This document shows, in pieces, positions 51,666 to 60,842 of a stretch of DNA of 64,000 bases. The stretch is taken from assembly GCF_039529775.1 (NCBI RefSeq), contig NZ_BAAANL010000001.1, positions 186,001 through 250,000 on the forward strand, in the 5' to 3' direction. The stretch is from Myceligenerans crystallogenes (GTDB taxonomy: Bacteria; Actinomycetota; Actinomycetes; Actinomycetales; Cellulomonadaceae). Made by a program: the position numbers and the translations under genes. The stretch's first letter is position 1. Every line of letters begins with the position of its first letter. Below the pieces are notes generated by a model. The model did not search any database, was not told where the DNA came from, and saw only the letters and a list, made by a program, of their open reading frames with translations.

Positions 51666-52418
51666 GTGGCCACGAATCTCGCATGCGTCGGACTGGATGT
51701 GCGGACCCGGAGCGGGTTCCGGGACCTGGTGCAGGGCGCGCTGCCCGAGGCCAAGGTGATCGCCGAGGAAGGGGGTGTCCGGCTCCAGGTCTGGACCGAC
51801 GCGAGCGGCGCGCGGCTCGTCATCACCACCGAGGGTGATCTGGTCCGCGCCGTGACGACGTCGTACGCGGGACCGCTCGGCGCACGCCTGGCCGACGTGC
51901 GGGCCGCCGACGGCGGCCTCGCGATCGCGGAGATCGTCGACGCCGACGGCGACATCCTCGCGGGGCTGGCGTGCGAGCTGGAGGAACTGCAGCTGCTGGG
52001 CGACGCCGAGGACGTGCCGCCGGGGGACGCCTGCATCGTGGGGCTGGGGCGGTCCGTGGAGGTCTTCGCCGGGGCGGACGAGTTCCTGGCGTCGGACGCC
52101 AGCCTCATGACGTTCGCGGGGGACGACGACGTCGACGACGGGGGCGAGCCGATGCGGTTCGAGCCGGAGAGCTTCAGCCCGGACGGCGCGTTCACCATGC
52201 AGGCCGACGCCGTGGCGCGGGTGAACGGGACCGTGCTGGACGTGGCCGCGCGCCGGGTGGAGCGGACCGGGCAGGAGTTCACGGCGGCCCAGGTGCGGAC
52301 CGACGGGTTCGAGATCACGCTGTGCGTGCCCGCGGGGGAGCCGCGCCTCGCGGTCGGGAACGTCGTGGCCGCGAACACGTACCTGGTGGCGTCGCTGCCT
52401 TCGCTGCTGCCGGCCTGA
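51666..52418 (+). CDS. Conserved-looking hypothetical cytoplasmic protein
   Basis: 250 residues with no signal peptide or membrane segment. It is acidic, with a repeated beta-rich pattern (VRLQVWTDASGARLVITTEG, TVLDVAARRVERTGQEFTAAQVRTDGFEITLCVP) and a central DDDVDDGGEPMRFEPESFSPDGAF segment. I do not recognise the family. GTG 51666 follows a TAGTTT -10 box by 6 bases, suggesting a leaderless message. Codon use matches its neighbours, so it is likely a real gene. Confidence 0.75.
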   Translation: MATNLACVGLDVRTRSGFRDLVQGALPEAKVIAEEGGVRLQVWTDASGARLVITTEGDLVRAVTTSYAGPLGARLADVRAADGGLAIAEIVDADGDILAGLACELEELQLLGDAEDVPPGDACIVGLGRSVEVFAGADEFLASDASLMTFAGDDDVDDGGEPMRFEPESFSPDGAFTMQADAVARVNGTVLDVAARRVERTGQEFTAAQVRTDGFEITLCVPAGEPRLAVGNVVAANTYLVASLPSLLPA

Positions 52419-52426
52419 GCGCGGCG

Positions 52427-54187
52427 TCACGCCTGACCGAGCGGCCGCATCGGCGCGACCTCCTCCGCCTCCTCCATCAGGTGCTCCGCCGTCTCGTCGT
52501 CCGGGGCCCGCAGCGCCTCGAGTTCCGCCTCGACGCGGCTGTGCCACGTCTCGATCTCCCGCTCGCGGGTCGCGTCGTCCCAGCCCAGCAGCGGCCCGAC
52601 GATGTCGGCGACCTCCTGTGCCGCGGCGACGCCCCTGTCCTGCACCTCGTAGATCAGCCGCGTGCGGTGCGCCAGCACGTCCTCCAGGTGCAGCGCGCCC
52701 TCGTGCGACACCGCGTGGTGCACCTCGGCCCGCAGGTACGCGGGCGCGTTCGCCAGCGGCGCCGCCAGCCCCGGATCGGCCTCGCACAGCTCCACCAGGT
52801 CGGTCAGGTTGGACCCGTACCGGTGCAGCAGGTGATCCACCATCGGCGGCCTCCACCCGAACCTCTTGGACCACGCCCGCGCCTGCCGCTGCACCGCCTT
52901 CAGCCCGATCGCGCCGGTCAGCGGGATCTGGTGGGTGATGCTCGGCAGGGCTGCCGCCCGCTGCCCGATCGCGAAGTCCACGGCGTCCTTGGCCATGACC
53001 CGGTACGTGGTCAGCTTGCCCCCGGCGATCACGGTCAGCCCCGCCGTCGGCGACGCGACGGTGTGCTCCCGCGAGACCTTCGCGCTGGACGTGCCCGCCT
53101 TGGTGCCCGGCTGCAGCAGCGGCCGCAGCCCCGCGTACGTGCCGATGATGTCCTCGCGCGTCAGCGGATGGGCGAGCACCGCGTTGGCGTGCTCCAGCAC
53201 GTAGTCGACGTCCGCGCTGGTGGCGACCGGCTTCTCGGGCTGGAGCCGCCACGGCGTGTCGGTGGTCCCGATGATCCAGTACCGCGACCAGGGGATCACG
53301 AACAGCACCGACTTCTCGGTCTGCAGGATCAGGCCCACGTGGCCCCGGATCCGGTCGCGCGGCACCACCAGGTGGATCCCCTTCGACGCCAGCACCCGCA
53401 GCCCGCCGGCCGGGCTGTCCGGCTGCCCCGCCAGCTCCTGCGTCTCCTCGGTCCAGACCCCGGTCGCGTTGATCACCGCCCGCGCCCGCACGGTGATCTC
53501 CCGCCCGGTCTCCAGGTCGACGACGACGGCGCCGTTCACCGCGCCCGTGCTGCCCTGCGTCAGCGACACGACCTGGGTGCGGCTCGCGACGTAGGCGCCG
53601 TACGACGCCGCGGTCCGCACCAGCGTGGTCACCAGGCGCGCGTCGTCCACCGACGCGTCCCAGTACTGCACGGCGCCGACGGCGGCGTCGTGCGCCAGGT
53701 CCGGGAACTTCGCCTCCATCTGGCCCTTCGTGAGGTGCCGGTGGAACGGCATGGGCCGGCGGCCCGGCGTGAGGGTGGCGAGGATGTCGTACATCGCGAT
53801 GCCGGCGCCCACGTACGCCCGCTCCCAGACCCGGTGCTCCAGCGGGTAGAGGAACGGCACGGGCCGGACCAGGTGCGGCGCGAGCTCGCGCAGCAGCAGG
53901 TCGCGTTCGGTGAGGGCCTCGTGGACCAGCTCGAAGTCGAGCATCTGCAGGTAGCGCAGGCCGCCGTGGACCAGTTTGCTGCTGCGACTGGAGGTGCCCT
54001 GCGCCCAGTCCTGTGCCTCGACGAGCGCGGTCGACAGACCACGCGTCACCGCGTCGAGGGCGATGCCGGCGCCTGTGACGCCACCGCCGATCACCAGCAC
54101 GTCGAGTTCCGTGGCGATCTCCGTGCTCGCCGCGAGGGTCGCCAGTGCCTGTTCCCGGGATTCCGCTGTCAGCCGAGTCGATGCCAT
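52427..54187 (-). CDS. glpD: Aerobic glycerol-3-phosphate dehydrogenase
   Basis: 586-residue membrane-associated flavoprotein oxidising glycerol-3-phosphate to dihydroxyacetone phosphate, passing electrons to quinone. FAD motif DVLVIGGGVTGAGIALDAVTRGLSTALVE, then DWAQGTSSRSSKLVHGGLRYLQ, INATGVWTEE, WSRYWIIGTTDTPW and a C-terminal GlpO-type helical domain (LTDLVELCEADPGLAAPL). ATG 54187 is the family-typical start, though the ribosome site is weak. It converges with the preceding gene (8-bp gap). Confidence 0.95.
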   Translation of the reverse strand: MASTRLTAESREQALATLAASTEIATELDVLVIGGGVTGAGIALDAVTRGLSTALVEAQDWAQGTSSRSSKLVHGGLRYLQMLDFELVHEALTERDLLLRELAPHLVRPVPFLYPLEHRVWERAYVGAGIAMYDILATLTPGRRPMPFHRHLTKGQMEAKFPDLAHDAAVGAVQYWDASVDDARLVTTLVRTAASYGAYVASRTQVVSLTQGSTGAVNGAVVVDLETGREITVRARAVINATGVWTEETQELAGQPDSPAGGLRVLASKGIHLVVPRDRIRGHVGLILQTEKSVLFVIPWSRYWIIGTTDTPWRLQPEKPVATSADVDYVLEHANAVLAHPLTREDIIGTYAGLRPLLQPGTKAGTSSAKVSREHTVASPTAGLTVIAGGKLTTYRVMAKDAVDFAIGQRAAALPSITHQIPLTGAIGLKAVQRQARAWSKRFGWRPPMVDHLLHRYGSNLTDLVELCEADPGLAAPLANAPAYLRAEVHHAVSHEGALHLEDVLAHRTRLIYEVQDRGVAAAQEVADIVGPLLGWDDATREREIETWHSRVEAELEALRAPDDETAEHLMEEAEEVAPMRPLGQA

Positions 54188-54248
54188 GTTCCCCAACCCA
54201 CCACGTGGTGTGGGCAGATGCAAGAGGTACGCGCGTACTGTGGGCGGC

Positions 54249-54845
54249 GTGACGGTGAACATCCGGCCGGCCCTGCCCGCCGACGTGCGCGCCATCAGGG
54301 CACTCGTCGAACCGTATGCGGAGCGCCGGATCCTGCTGGCCAAGGAATGGGTCGGGTACTACGAGGCGGTGCAGGAGTTCCTCGTCGCGGAATCACCGGG
54401 CGGTCCCGAGGCGATGTCCGACGACGACGGCGCGCGGCTCGCGGACCGTGCGGGCGGCGGGGGCGCGCCCGGATCCGCGGCCGCGGAGCCGGTGGAACCC
54501 GCCGTCGTCGGCTGCGGAGCCCTGCACGTCATGTGGGAGGACCTCGCCGAGATCCGCACCCTGGCGGTCCACCCGGGCTTCCGCGGGCAGCGGCTGGGCC
54601 ATCGGCTCGTCGAGGCGCTCCTGGACCGCGCGCGCTCCCTCGGCCTGAACCGGGTCTTCTGCCTCACCTTCGAGGTCGAGTTCTTCCGCAAGCACGGCTT
54701 CGAGGAGATCGACAGCACCCCGGTCAGCCCCGACGTCTACGCCGAGCTGCTGCGCTCGCACGACGACGGCGTCGCCGAGTTCCTGGACCTGGCCCGCGTC
54801 AAACCCAACACCCTGGGCAACTCCCGCATGCTCCTGGAGCTGTGA
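54249..54845 (+). CDS. GNAT acetyltransferase, amino-acid N-acetyltransferase type
   Basis: 198 residues. It begins VNIRPALPADVRAIRALVEPYAERRILL and has the acetyl-CoA loop LAVHPGFRGQRLGHRLVEALLDRARSLGL followed by VFCLTFEVEFFRKHGFEEID, closely like N-acetylglutamate synthase (ArgA-type) domains of actinobacteria. A 30-residue Ala/Gly/Asp-rich loop is inserted at about 52-80. GTG 54249 follows TACTGT by 7 bases, suggesting a leaderless message. It may make N-acetylglutamate for arginine synthesis; no other arg gene is nearby. Confidence 0.82.
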   Translation: MTVNIRPALPADVRAIRALVEPYAERRILLAKEWVGYYEAVQEFLVAESPGGPEAMSDDDGARLADRAGGGGAPGSAAAEPVEPAVVGCGALHVMWEDLAEIRTLAVHPGFRGQRLGHRLVEALLDRARSLGLNRVFCLTFEVEFFRKHGFEEIDSTPVSPDVYAELLRSHDDGVAEFLDLARVKPNTLGNSRMLLEL

Positions 54846-54848
54846 CGC

Positions 54849-56054
54849 TCAACGGCGGATCAGGCTCTGCGCGAAGTGGTCCAGCACGGCGATGATGCCG
54901 GAGTGCTGCCAGACGCGGTTCCGGCGGAGTCCGGTGCGTTCTTCGAGCACGCCCGCTTCGACCAGCTGAGCGAGCGCGTTCTGCGCGGTCTGGTGTCCCA
55001 TCCCGGCGTTGACCGTCAGGTAGTTCGTGCTGATCACGGGTTGGGAGAGCAGGTGGGGAAGGACCTTCCAGCCTGCCGCCTGCGGTCGCAGGCCGCTCAT
55101 CCGGGCGCGGGCGCCGTCGATCTGGCCCGACAGCTGATCGACCAGATCGGATCCCGCGTGCGCCGCGAACCGGGCGGCCGCGGCGAACTGTTCCACGATG
55201 GGCCGCGCGTCGCCGTCGCGGTATGCCGTCAGGGCCTCGAAGTAGTGCTCGGTGTCCTTGAGCAGCCCTGCGGACACAGGCGCCGTCGTACTGGTGACCA
55301 GAGCCTTCGCTCGCAGCATCGAGTGCACGAGCGCGCGGCCGGTACGGCCGTTGCCGTCGGAGAAGGGGTGGATGTTCTCGAACTGCGCGTGCGCGACCGC
55401 AGCCTGGACGACGACGGGAAGATCGTCGCGCCGGATGAACTCCATCAGGTCGTCCATGGCCGCGGGAACCAGGTTCGCCTGCGGCGCGACGTGCGATGCG
55501 CCGCGGGGGCTCACGGAACTCCGTCCGACCCAGATCAGCGAGTCGCGCCAGCGACCGGCGTGGTCCTCCCATCCCGCCTGGCCGGAGAGGAGCGCGCGAT
55601 GCATCTCCAGGACGGCGTCCGGATCGAGCCGGTCGGCCAGGGCGAGGGCCGCTTCCATCGCCCGGACGTTCGCCACGACGGTCCGTGCGTTCTCCGACTT
55701 CGACTGGTCGATCTCCGCGAGAGCAAGTTGACGTGCGCCGACGGTCAGATTCTCGATCTGGGACGACGACGTCGACTCCGTGCGCAGGAGGATCGAGCTC
55801 ATGGGGCCGAGCGAAGGGCTCCCGTCGCCGAGCACCCCGCGCGCGTACGAGTCGAAACGTCCGAGTGCGGCAGCGGCCTCCTCGGTGTCGGCCATCAGGC
55901 CGGCCGGGACGCTCGGCGCCCATCCGGCGATGCGGGGCGGGATCGTGGACTGATACTCGCCCGAGGCCTCCGCGAGGCGCGCGCGGCTGGTCATGCCGTC
56001 GGTCTCGGCGACCCAGTACTCGGTCTGGCGGCCGAAGGCGGGAACCTGGAGCAT
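54849..56054 (-). CDS. Fic-domain protein with winged-helix C-terminus
   Basis: 401 residues. The AMP-transferase core motif HPFSDGNGRTGR (229-240) is complete, including catalytic His and the anion-binding GNGR. The N-terminal helix has an inhibitory motif S-x-x-x-E-N (97-102, in SSQIENL), so activity is probably self-restrained as in class II Fic proteins. The C-terminus (about 335-401, GMGHQTAQNALAQLVEAGVLEE) looks like a winged helix that may bind DNA. ATG 56054 lies 6 bases after a TAACGT -10 box, and a 31-bp palindrome overlaps the promoter. Confidence 0.88.
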   Translation of the reverse strand: MLQVPAFGRQTEYWVAETDGMTSRARLAEASGEYQSTIPPRIAGWAPSVPAGLMADTEEAAAALGRFDSYARGVLGDGSPSLGPMSSILLRTESTSSSQIENLTVGARQLALAEIDQSKSENARTVVANVRAMEAALALADRLDPDAVLEMHRALLSGQAGWEDHAGRWRDSLIWVGRSSVSPRGASHVAPQANLVPAAMDDLMEFIRRDDLPVVVQAAVAHAQFENIHPFSDGNGRTGRALVHSMLRAKALVTSTTAPVSAGLLKDTEHYFEALTAYRDGDARPIVEQFAAAARFAAHAGSDLVDQLSGQIDGARARMSGLRPQAAGWKVLPHLLSQPVISTNYLTVNAGMGHQTAQNALAQLVEAGVLEERTGLRRNRVWQHSGIIAVLDHFAQSLIRR

Positions 56055-56063
56055 GGAACGACG

Positions 56064-56094
56064 TTACTCCATGTTTCGGCGAAACCTGGAGTAA
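56064..56094. promoter_or_regulatory. 31-bp palindromic operator of the fic gene
   Basis: Outer arms TTACTCCA and TGGAGTAA are perfect; inner GTTTCG and CGAAAC are also perfect; only three positions break symmetry. It covers the -10 box (TAACGT, 56066-56061 on the minus strand). Related half-sites occur at 56042-56051 (GAACCTGGAG) and 56109-56118 (TCCAGGTTTC). Confidence 0.8.
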
Positions 56095-56124
56095 GGCGGG
56101 GTGCTTGTTCCAGGTTTCTGTCGG

Positions 56125-57057
56125 TCAGGTTGCCGGGAGGGTCAGGCTGCCGTCGGCCGTCTGTTCGGCCAGGCCGTCCTCGATGAGGCCCGCGACGGCG
56201 CGGTCGAGCTGGGCGCGGCGGGCGGTGCGGTCGGCGGGCGCCGGGCCGACCCACGCCTCGACCAGGACGGCGCGGTCCACCGGGCCGTCCGCCTGCCGGA
56301 GGGCCGCCATGACGCGCCCGCGGCACTGCCGGTCCGTGCCGTGCCAGGCCTGGGTGCGGCGCCGGCCCGCGTGCTCGTCGGGCGGGGAGCCCGCGGCGCG
56401 CCAGGCGCAGAGCTCCGCCACGGGGCAGGCGTCGCAGCGGGGCGACCGGGCCGTGCAGATCAGCGCGCCCAGCTCCATGGAGGCGGCGGCCCAGACCGCG
56501 GCGGCGTCGTCGTCGGCCGGCGCGAGCGCCGTGGCCAGCGCGCGTTCCGCGGCGGTGTACGACGGCGCGGGCAGCGCCGTCCCGCCGACCGCCCGGGCCA
56601 GCACGCGCCGCACGTTCGTGTCGACGACGACGGCGCGGCGGCCGTAGGCGAAGGCGCGCACCGCGGCCGCGGTGTACTCGCCGATGCCGGGCAGGGCGAG
56701 CAGGTCGTCCTCGGCGCGGGGGACGACGCCGTCGTGCCGCTCCACGATCGTGCGGGCGCACTCCTGCAGGCGCAGGGCGCGACGCGGGTAGCCGAGCCGG
56801 TCCCAGGCGCGCAGGACGTCGGCGGTCTCGGCGGCGGCCAGGTCGGCGGGCCGGGGCCAGCGGCCCATCCAGGCCCGCCAGGCGGGCTCGACCCGGACGA
56901 CCGGCGTCTGCTGCAGCATGACCTCGCTGACCAGGACGCCCCACGGGGTGCGGTCCGGCGCCCGCCAGGGGAGGTCGCGCGCGGCGTCGTCGAACCAGGA
57001 GGTGACGGCGGCACGGAGCAGCGCGTGGCCGGTGTGTTCGGCGGTGGAGGCGGTCAC
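56125..57057 (-). CDS. mutY: A/G-specific adenine glycosylase
   Basis: 310-residue DNA repair enzyme removing adenine opposite 8-oxoguanine. It shows RDLPWRAPDRTPWGVLVSEVMLQQTPVVRV (catalytic-domain start), the helix-hairpin-helix LLALPGIGEYTAAAVRAFAYG with VVDTNVRRVLAR supplying the catalytic aspartate, and the iron-sulfur ligands in CTARSPRCDACPVAELC. The C-terminal MutT-like domain is short and diverged, giving a protein smaller than E. coli MutY, as is common in actinobacteria. GTG 57057 starts near the expected N-terminus. Confidence 0.93.
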   Translation of the reverse strand: MTASTAEHTGHALLRAAVTSWFDDAARDLPWRAPDRTPWGVLVSEVMLQQTPVVRVEPAWRAWMGRWPRPADLAAAETADVLRAWDRLGYPRRALRLQECARTIVERHDGVVPRAEDDLLALPGIGEYTAAAVRAFAYGRRAVVVDTNVRRVLARAVGGTALPAPSYTAAERALATALAPADDDAAAVWAAASMELGALICTARSPRCDACPVAELCAWRAAGSPPDEHAGRRRTQAWHGTDRQCRGRVMAALRQADGPVDRAVLVEAWVGPAPADRTARRAQLDRAVAGLIEDGLAEQTADGSLTLPAT

Positions 57058-57268
57058 GGTGCACCATTCTCCACCGGCCGGCCTCGACCAGGAGATCGCG
57101 GGCCGCAGAACCAGGTCTCCGCCCGGCCGCCCTGGGGCGACGGGACGCGACCGCCTGGTTCCGGACGGCGAACTCGTGGTCCGGGCGGTGCGGCGGCGTG
57201 GCTCCGCCGGGTCCACGGACGAGGTGGCTACCGTGGGTGGCGTTCGGTCCGGATCGTGGAGTGGAGCG

Positions 57269-58036
57269 GTGGTGCACGTCCAGGAACGGGTGCGGATCCG
57301 GTGGGGCCGGATCGCCGTGCTCGTGGCGTTGCTCGGTGTGGTGGGGGTGGTGGCAGGGCTCGTGGCTGCTGCTGCGTGGCCGGATCCGCCGGCACCGATC
57401 GTGAGCGACGCCAAGGAGCATCCGCCGGCGCCCACCGATCCCGGCCAGGACGTGGAGGCTTGTTCCGCGGAGACGCTCGAGGTGGGGCTCACGGCGGACC
57501 GAGCGCAGTTCACCGAGGACGAGGCGGTCACGTTCACGGTGAGCCTCACGAACACGGGCGCCGTGCCGTGTCTGGTCGACGGTGCGGACGCCCACCGGCC
57601 GGTGATCGTGTGGGCCGGGGAGCCGGGAGAGGCCGAGCCGGTCTGGTCCTCCGCGGACTGCGCCGAGGGCGAGCGGATGCTGCTGCTCGGGCCCGGGTTC
57701 ACCGACAGCGGGAAGGTCCGGTGGTCCGGCGAGCTCTCCGCCCCGGAGTGCGAGGACGTCGACGGGAAGCTCGCGCCCGGCGGTTACAGCGCGCAGGTGC
57801 GGGTGTCCGGCGCCGGGGGCGCGGCCAGCGGCGTCGTGGAGCTCGACCGCCTCGAACCGCCGGAGCCGAGCCCGGAGCCGTCGAAGAAGGCGAAGGACCG
57901 GGACAGGGAACCGAGCGCGTCACCGGAGAAGGGGAGCGCCGGCGCGCCGGGAGACGACGCGACCTCGGACTCGTCCGAGCCGGACGCGAGGCCGACGCCG
58001 GAGCACCGGCAGGCAACCCCGTCGCCGAGGGGCTAG
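57269..58036 (+). CDS. Membrane-anchored extracellular protein, unknown
   Basis: 255 residues: an N-terminal signal anchor (WGRIAVLVALLGVVGVVAGLVAAAAW), an Ig-like beta domain of about 130 residues (TLEVGLTADRAQFTEDEAVTFTVSLTNTGAVPCLVDG ... GYSAQVRVSG) with three or four cysteines that could form disulfides, and a 70-residue Pro/Glu/Ser/Lys-rich charged tail. I do not recognise a family name. GTG 57269 or 57272 is the start, with GGAG 5-7 bases upstream. The 210-base gap before it shows nothing notable. Confidence 0.7.
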   Translation: MVHVQERVRIRWGRIAVLVALLGVVGVVAGLVAAAAWPDPPAPIVSDAKEHPPAPTDPGQDVEACSAETLEVGLTADRAQFTEDEAVTFTVSLTNTGAVPCLVDGADAHRPVIVWAGEPGEAEPVWSSADCAEGERMLLLGPGFTDSGKVRWSGELSAPECEDVDGKLAPGGYSAQVRVSGAGGAASGVVELDRLEPPEPSPEPSKKAKDRDREPSASPEKGSAGAPGDDATSDSSEPDARPTPEHRQATPSPRG

Positions 58037-58078
58037 CGCCGCCGGCCGGTCACCGGCGACGGGCCGCGCGAGCTCGCG

Positions 58079-59161
58079 TCAGACGTAGCGTTCCAGGATG
58101 CTGGACTCGGCCATGCGGGACAGGCCCTCACGGATGGCGCGGGCGCGCTGGTCGCCGACGCCGTCGACCGACATGAGGTCGTCGACGCTGGCCGCGAGCA
58201 GCTTCTGCAGGCTGCTGAAGTGCCCGACGAGCCGCTCGATGGTGGCGTTCGGCAGGCGCGGCACCTTGGACAGCAGCCGGTAGCCGTGGGGCGCGACGGC
58301 GGCGTCGAGCGCGTCGCCCCCGCCGGGCAGGTCCAGGACGCGGCCGATCTGCGAGAGGTCCAGCAGCTCCTGGAAGGTGAGCGAGGCGAGCGCCTGCTGC
58401 ACGTCGGCCAGGGTGCGGCCCTTGCGGCCCAGCACGTAGTCGCGGATCACGAACTCGCGGTCGGAGCCGACGTCCCCGATCAGCTCGTCGAGCTGCAGCG
58501 CGAGCAGGCGGCCGTCGACGCCGAGCTCGATCACGTAGCCCTTGATCTCGTCGGAGATGCGGCCCACCATCTCGAGCCGCTGCACCACCGAGCAGACGTC
58601 GCGGACCGTGACCAGGTCCTCGATCTCGAGCGCGGAGAGCGTGCCGGACACCTCGTCGAGGCGGGCGCGGTACCGCTCCAGCGTGGCGAGCGCCTGGTTC
58701 GCGCGGCCGAGGATGGTGTCGGAGTCCTCCAGGACGTGGCGCTTGCCGCCGACGTAGAGCGCGACGATCCGCATCGACTGGCTCACCGAGATGACCGGGA
58801 AGCCGCTCTGCTTGGACACGCGCTGGGCGGTGCGGTGGCGGGTGCCGGACTCGGAGGTCTCGATGGTCGGGTCCGGCAGGAGCTGGACCGCGGCGCGGCG
58901 GATGCGCCCGGCGTGATGGTCGAGGACGACGGCGCCGTCCATCTTCGACAGCTCGCGCAGGCGGGTCGCCGAGAACTCGACGTCCAGCTCGAAGCCCCCG
59001 GAGCACATCTCCTCGACGACGGGGTCGAGCCCGAACACGATGAGGGCGCCGGTGCGGCCCCGCAGAATGCGCTCGAGTCCGTCCCGCAGCTCGGTTCCGG
59101 GCGCGACGGCGGCCAAGGTCTCGCGGAGGAGGGTCTCGTCATCCGTCGGTGTCATGGCCAC
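58079..59161 (-). CDS. disA: DNA integrity scanning diadenylate cyclase DisA
   Basis: 360 residues, the normal size. It makes cyclic di-AMP from two ATP and links it to DNA damage. The cyclase motifs MDGAVVLD (DGA at 75-77) and SGTRHRTA (RHR at 108-110) are intact, followed by a helical spine and a C-terminal helix-hairpin-helix DNA-binding segment (VDDLMSVDGVGDQRARAIREGL). GTG 59161 has AGGA 7 bases upstream, and TAGGAT ends 6 bases before it, so it may also be read leaderless. It lies downstream of radA, the usual partner. Confidence 0.96.
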   Translation of the reverse strand: MAMTPTDDETLLRETLAAVAPGTELRDGLERILRGRTGALIVFGLDPVVEEMCSGGFELDVEFSATRLRELSKMDGAVVLDHHAGRIRRAAVQLLPDPTIETSESGTRHRTAQRVSKQSGFPVISVSQSMRIVALYVGGKRHVLEDSDTILGRANQALATLERYRARLDEVSGTLSALEIEDLVTVRDVCSVVQRLEMVGRISDEIKGYVIELGVDGRLLALQLDELIGDVGSDREFVIRDYVLGRKGRTLADVQQALASLTFQELLDLSQIGRVLDLPGGGDALDAAVAPHGYRLLSKVPRLPNATIERLVGHFSSLQKLLAASVDDLMSVDGVGDQRARAIREGLSRMAESSILERYV

Positions 59162-59249
59162 GGAGAAATCCTACGTTGAGTGGTGTCCTGGGAGCCCATT
59201 GTTTCAAAGCCGTTACCGACCGCGGGCCATCGTTCAGCCTGCCGCACGC

Positions 59250-60698
59250 TCACCTGCTCCCGCTCTGCCGCTCGGCCTCCGCGCCCACGGCGAGCGCGAT
59301 GGCGTCCCGGATGTGCTCGGCCTCCAGCAGGATCATCCCCTCGGGCGCGGTCACGCCCGTCCCCGCCGGGATCACCGCGCGCTGATACCCCAGCCGCGCC
59401 GCCTCGCCCAGCCGCCGGTCGAGTCCCGTCACCGGCCGGATGTCGCCCGCCAGCCCCACCTCGCCGACGGCGATCATGGCCGGCGGCAGCGCGCGTTCCG
59501 ACCGGGCCGAGACCAGGGCGAGCGCCGCGGCGAGGTCCGCGGCGGGTTCGGTGACCTTCGCGCCGCCCACCGTGGAGACGTAGACGTCCTGGTCCGCGAC
59601 CCGGAGCCCGGCGTGCCGGTGCAGCACCGCGAGGATCATCGCCAGCCTGCTGGAGTCCACGCCGCTCGTCGCTCGCCGCGGGTTGGCCAGCGGGCTCGGC
59701 GCCACCAGCGACTGGAGCTCGACGGCGAGCGGCCGCCGGCCCTCGACCGTGACCGTGACGCAGCTCCCGGGCGCCGCCGCGCCGCCGTGGGACAGGAACA
59801 GCCCCGACGGATCGGAGAGGCCCTCGATCCCGTGCTCCGACAGGTCGAAGCAGCCCACCTCGTCGGTCGGGCCGTACCGGTTCTTCACCGCCCGCACCAT
59901 CCGCAGCCGGGAGTGCCGGTCGCCCTCGAACTGGCACACGACGTCGACCAGGTGCTCCAGCGTGCGCGGGCCCGCGATCGTGCCGTCCTTCGTCACGTGC
60001 CCCACGAGGATCACCGGGACGCCGCGCGCCTTGGCCACGGCGATCAGCGCGCCCGCCACCTCGCGGACTTGGGTGACCCCGCCCGGAGCGCCCTCGACCT
60101 GGGCCGACGCGATCGTCTGGACGCTGTCCACGACCAGCATCTCCGGCGCCGCCACGTCGATGTGTCCCAGCACGGTGGCGAGATCGGTCTCCGACGCGAG
60201 CAGCAGGCCCGGCGCGAGCGCCCCGATCCGTTCGGCCCGGAGCCGGACCTGCCCGGCCGACTCCTCGCCCGTCACGTACAGCACGGTGCGCGCTTCCCCG
60301 GCCGGCCCCGGCGGCCCGCCGGCCCGCGTCGCCGGGGCCGTCACGCCCCGCGCGAAGTTGCTCGCCACCGACAGCAGCAGCGTCGACTTGCCGACCCCCG
60401 GCTCGCCCGCGAGCAGCACCACCGCACCCGGCACGAGCCCGCCGCCCAGCACCCGGTCCAGCTCGTCCACGCCCGTCGGCGTCGCGCGCGCCGTGTCGAC
60501 GTCGATCTCCGAGATCGGCAACGCCGCCGAGCGGGTCGGCAGCACCGCCGTGGTCCGTGGGCCTACCTGCGCGGGCACGGAATCCGTCACCGAGCCCCAC
60601 GTCTGGCACTCCCCGCACCGGCCCACCCACTTCGCGGTGGTCCAGCCGCACTCGCCGCACGTGTACGCGGGCTTGGCCCTCTTGGTCGTCGTCGCCAC
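59250..60698 (-). CDS. radA: DNA repair protein RadA
   Basis: 482 residues. RecA-like ATPase aiding branch migration in recombination. Zinc finger CGECG...CGEC (Cys 14, 17, 28, 31), Walker A GEPGVGKST (98-106), the RadA-specific KNRYG (272-276, a Tyr variant of KNRFG) and a C-terminal Lon-protease-like domain (VGEVGLAGDIRPVTGLDRRLGEAARLG). GTG 60698 is preferred because TAACGT ends 7 bases before it and the zinc finger then starts at the usual distance; GTG 60734 would add 12 residues. Confidence 0.95.
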   Translation of the reverse strand: MATTTKRAKPAYTCGECGWTTAKWVGRCGECQTWGSVTDSVPAQVGPRTTAVLPTRSAALPISEIDVDTARATPTGVDELDRVLGGGLVPGAVVLLAGEPGVGKSTLLLSVASNFARGVTAPATRAGGPPGPAGEARTVLYVTGEESAGQVRLRAERIGALAPGLLLASETDLATVLGHIDVAAPEMLVVDSVQTIASAQVEGAPGGVTQVREVAGALIAVAKARGVPVILVGHVTKDGTIAGPRTLEHLVDVVCQFEGDRHSRLRMVRAVKNRYGPTDEVGCFDLSEHGIEGLSDPSGLFLSHGGAAAPGSCVTVTVEGRRPLAVELQSLVAPSPLANPRRATSGVDSSRLAMILAVLHRHAGLRVADQDVYVSTVGGAKVTEPAADLAAALALVSARSERALPPAMIAVGEVGLAGDIRPVTGLDRRLGEAARLGYQRAVIPAGTGVTAPEGMILLEAEHIRDAIALAVGAEAERQSGSR

Positions 60699-60842
60699 GG
60701 AGGGAACGTTACGTGGACCCTCTGACATCGACACACGGAGTCATCCACGGCCTGGCAGCGTGGCATCGCCGCCGTGTCGGTGACCCGGCCTAGAGTTTGC
60801 TCGTCGCCGGGGGACGGCGCGAGCACCACGGGGGAGAAGGTC

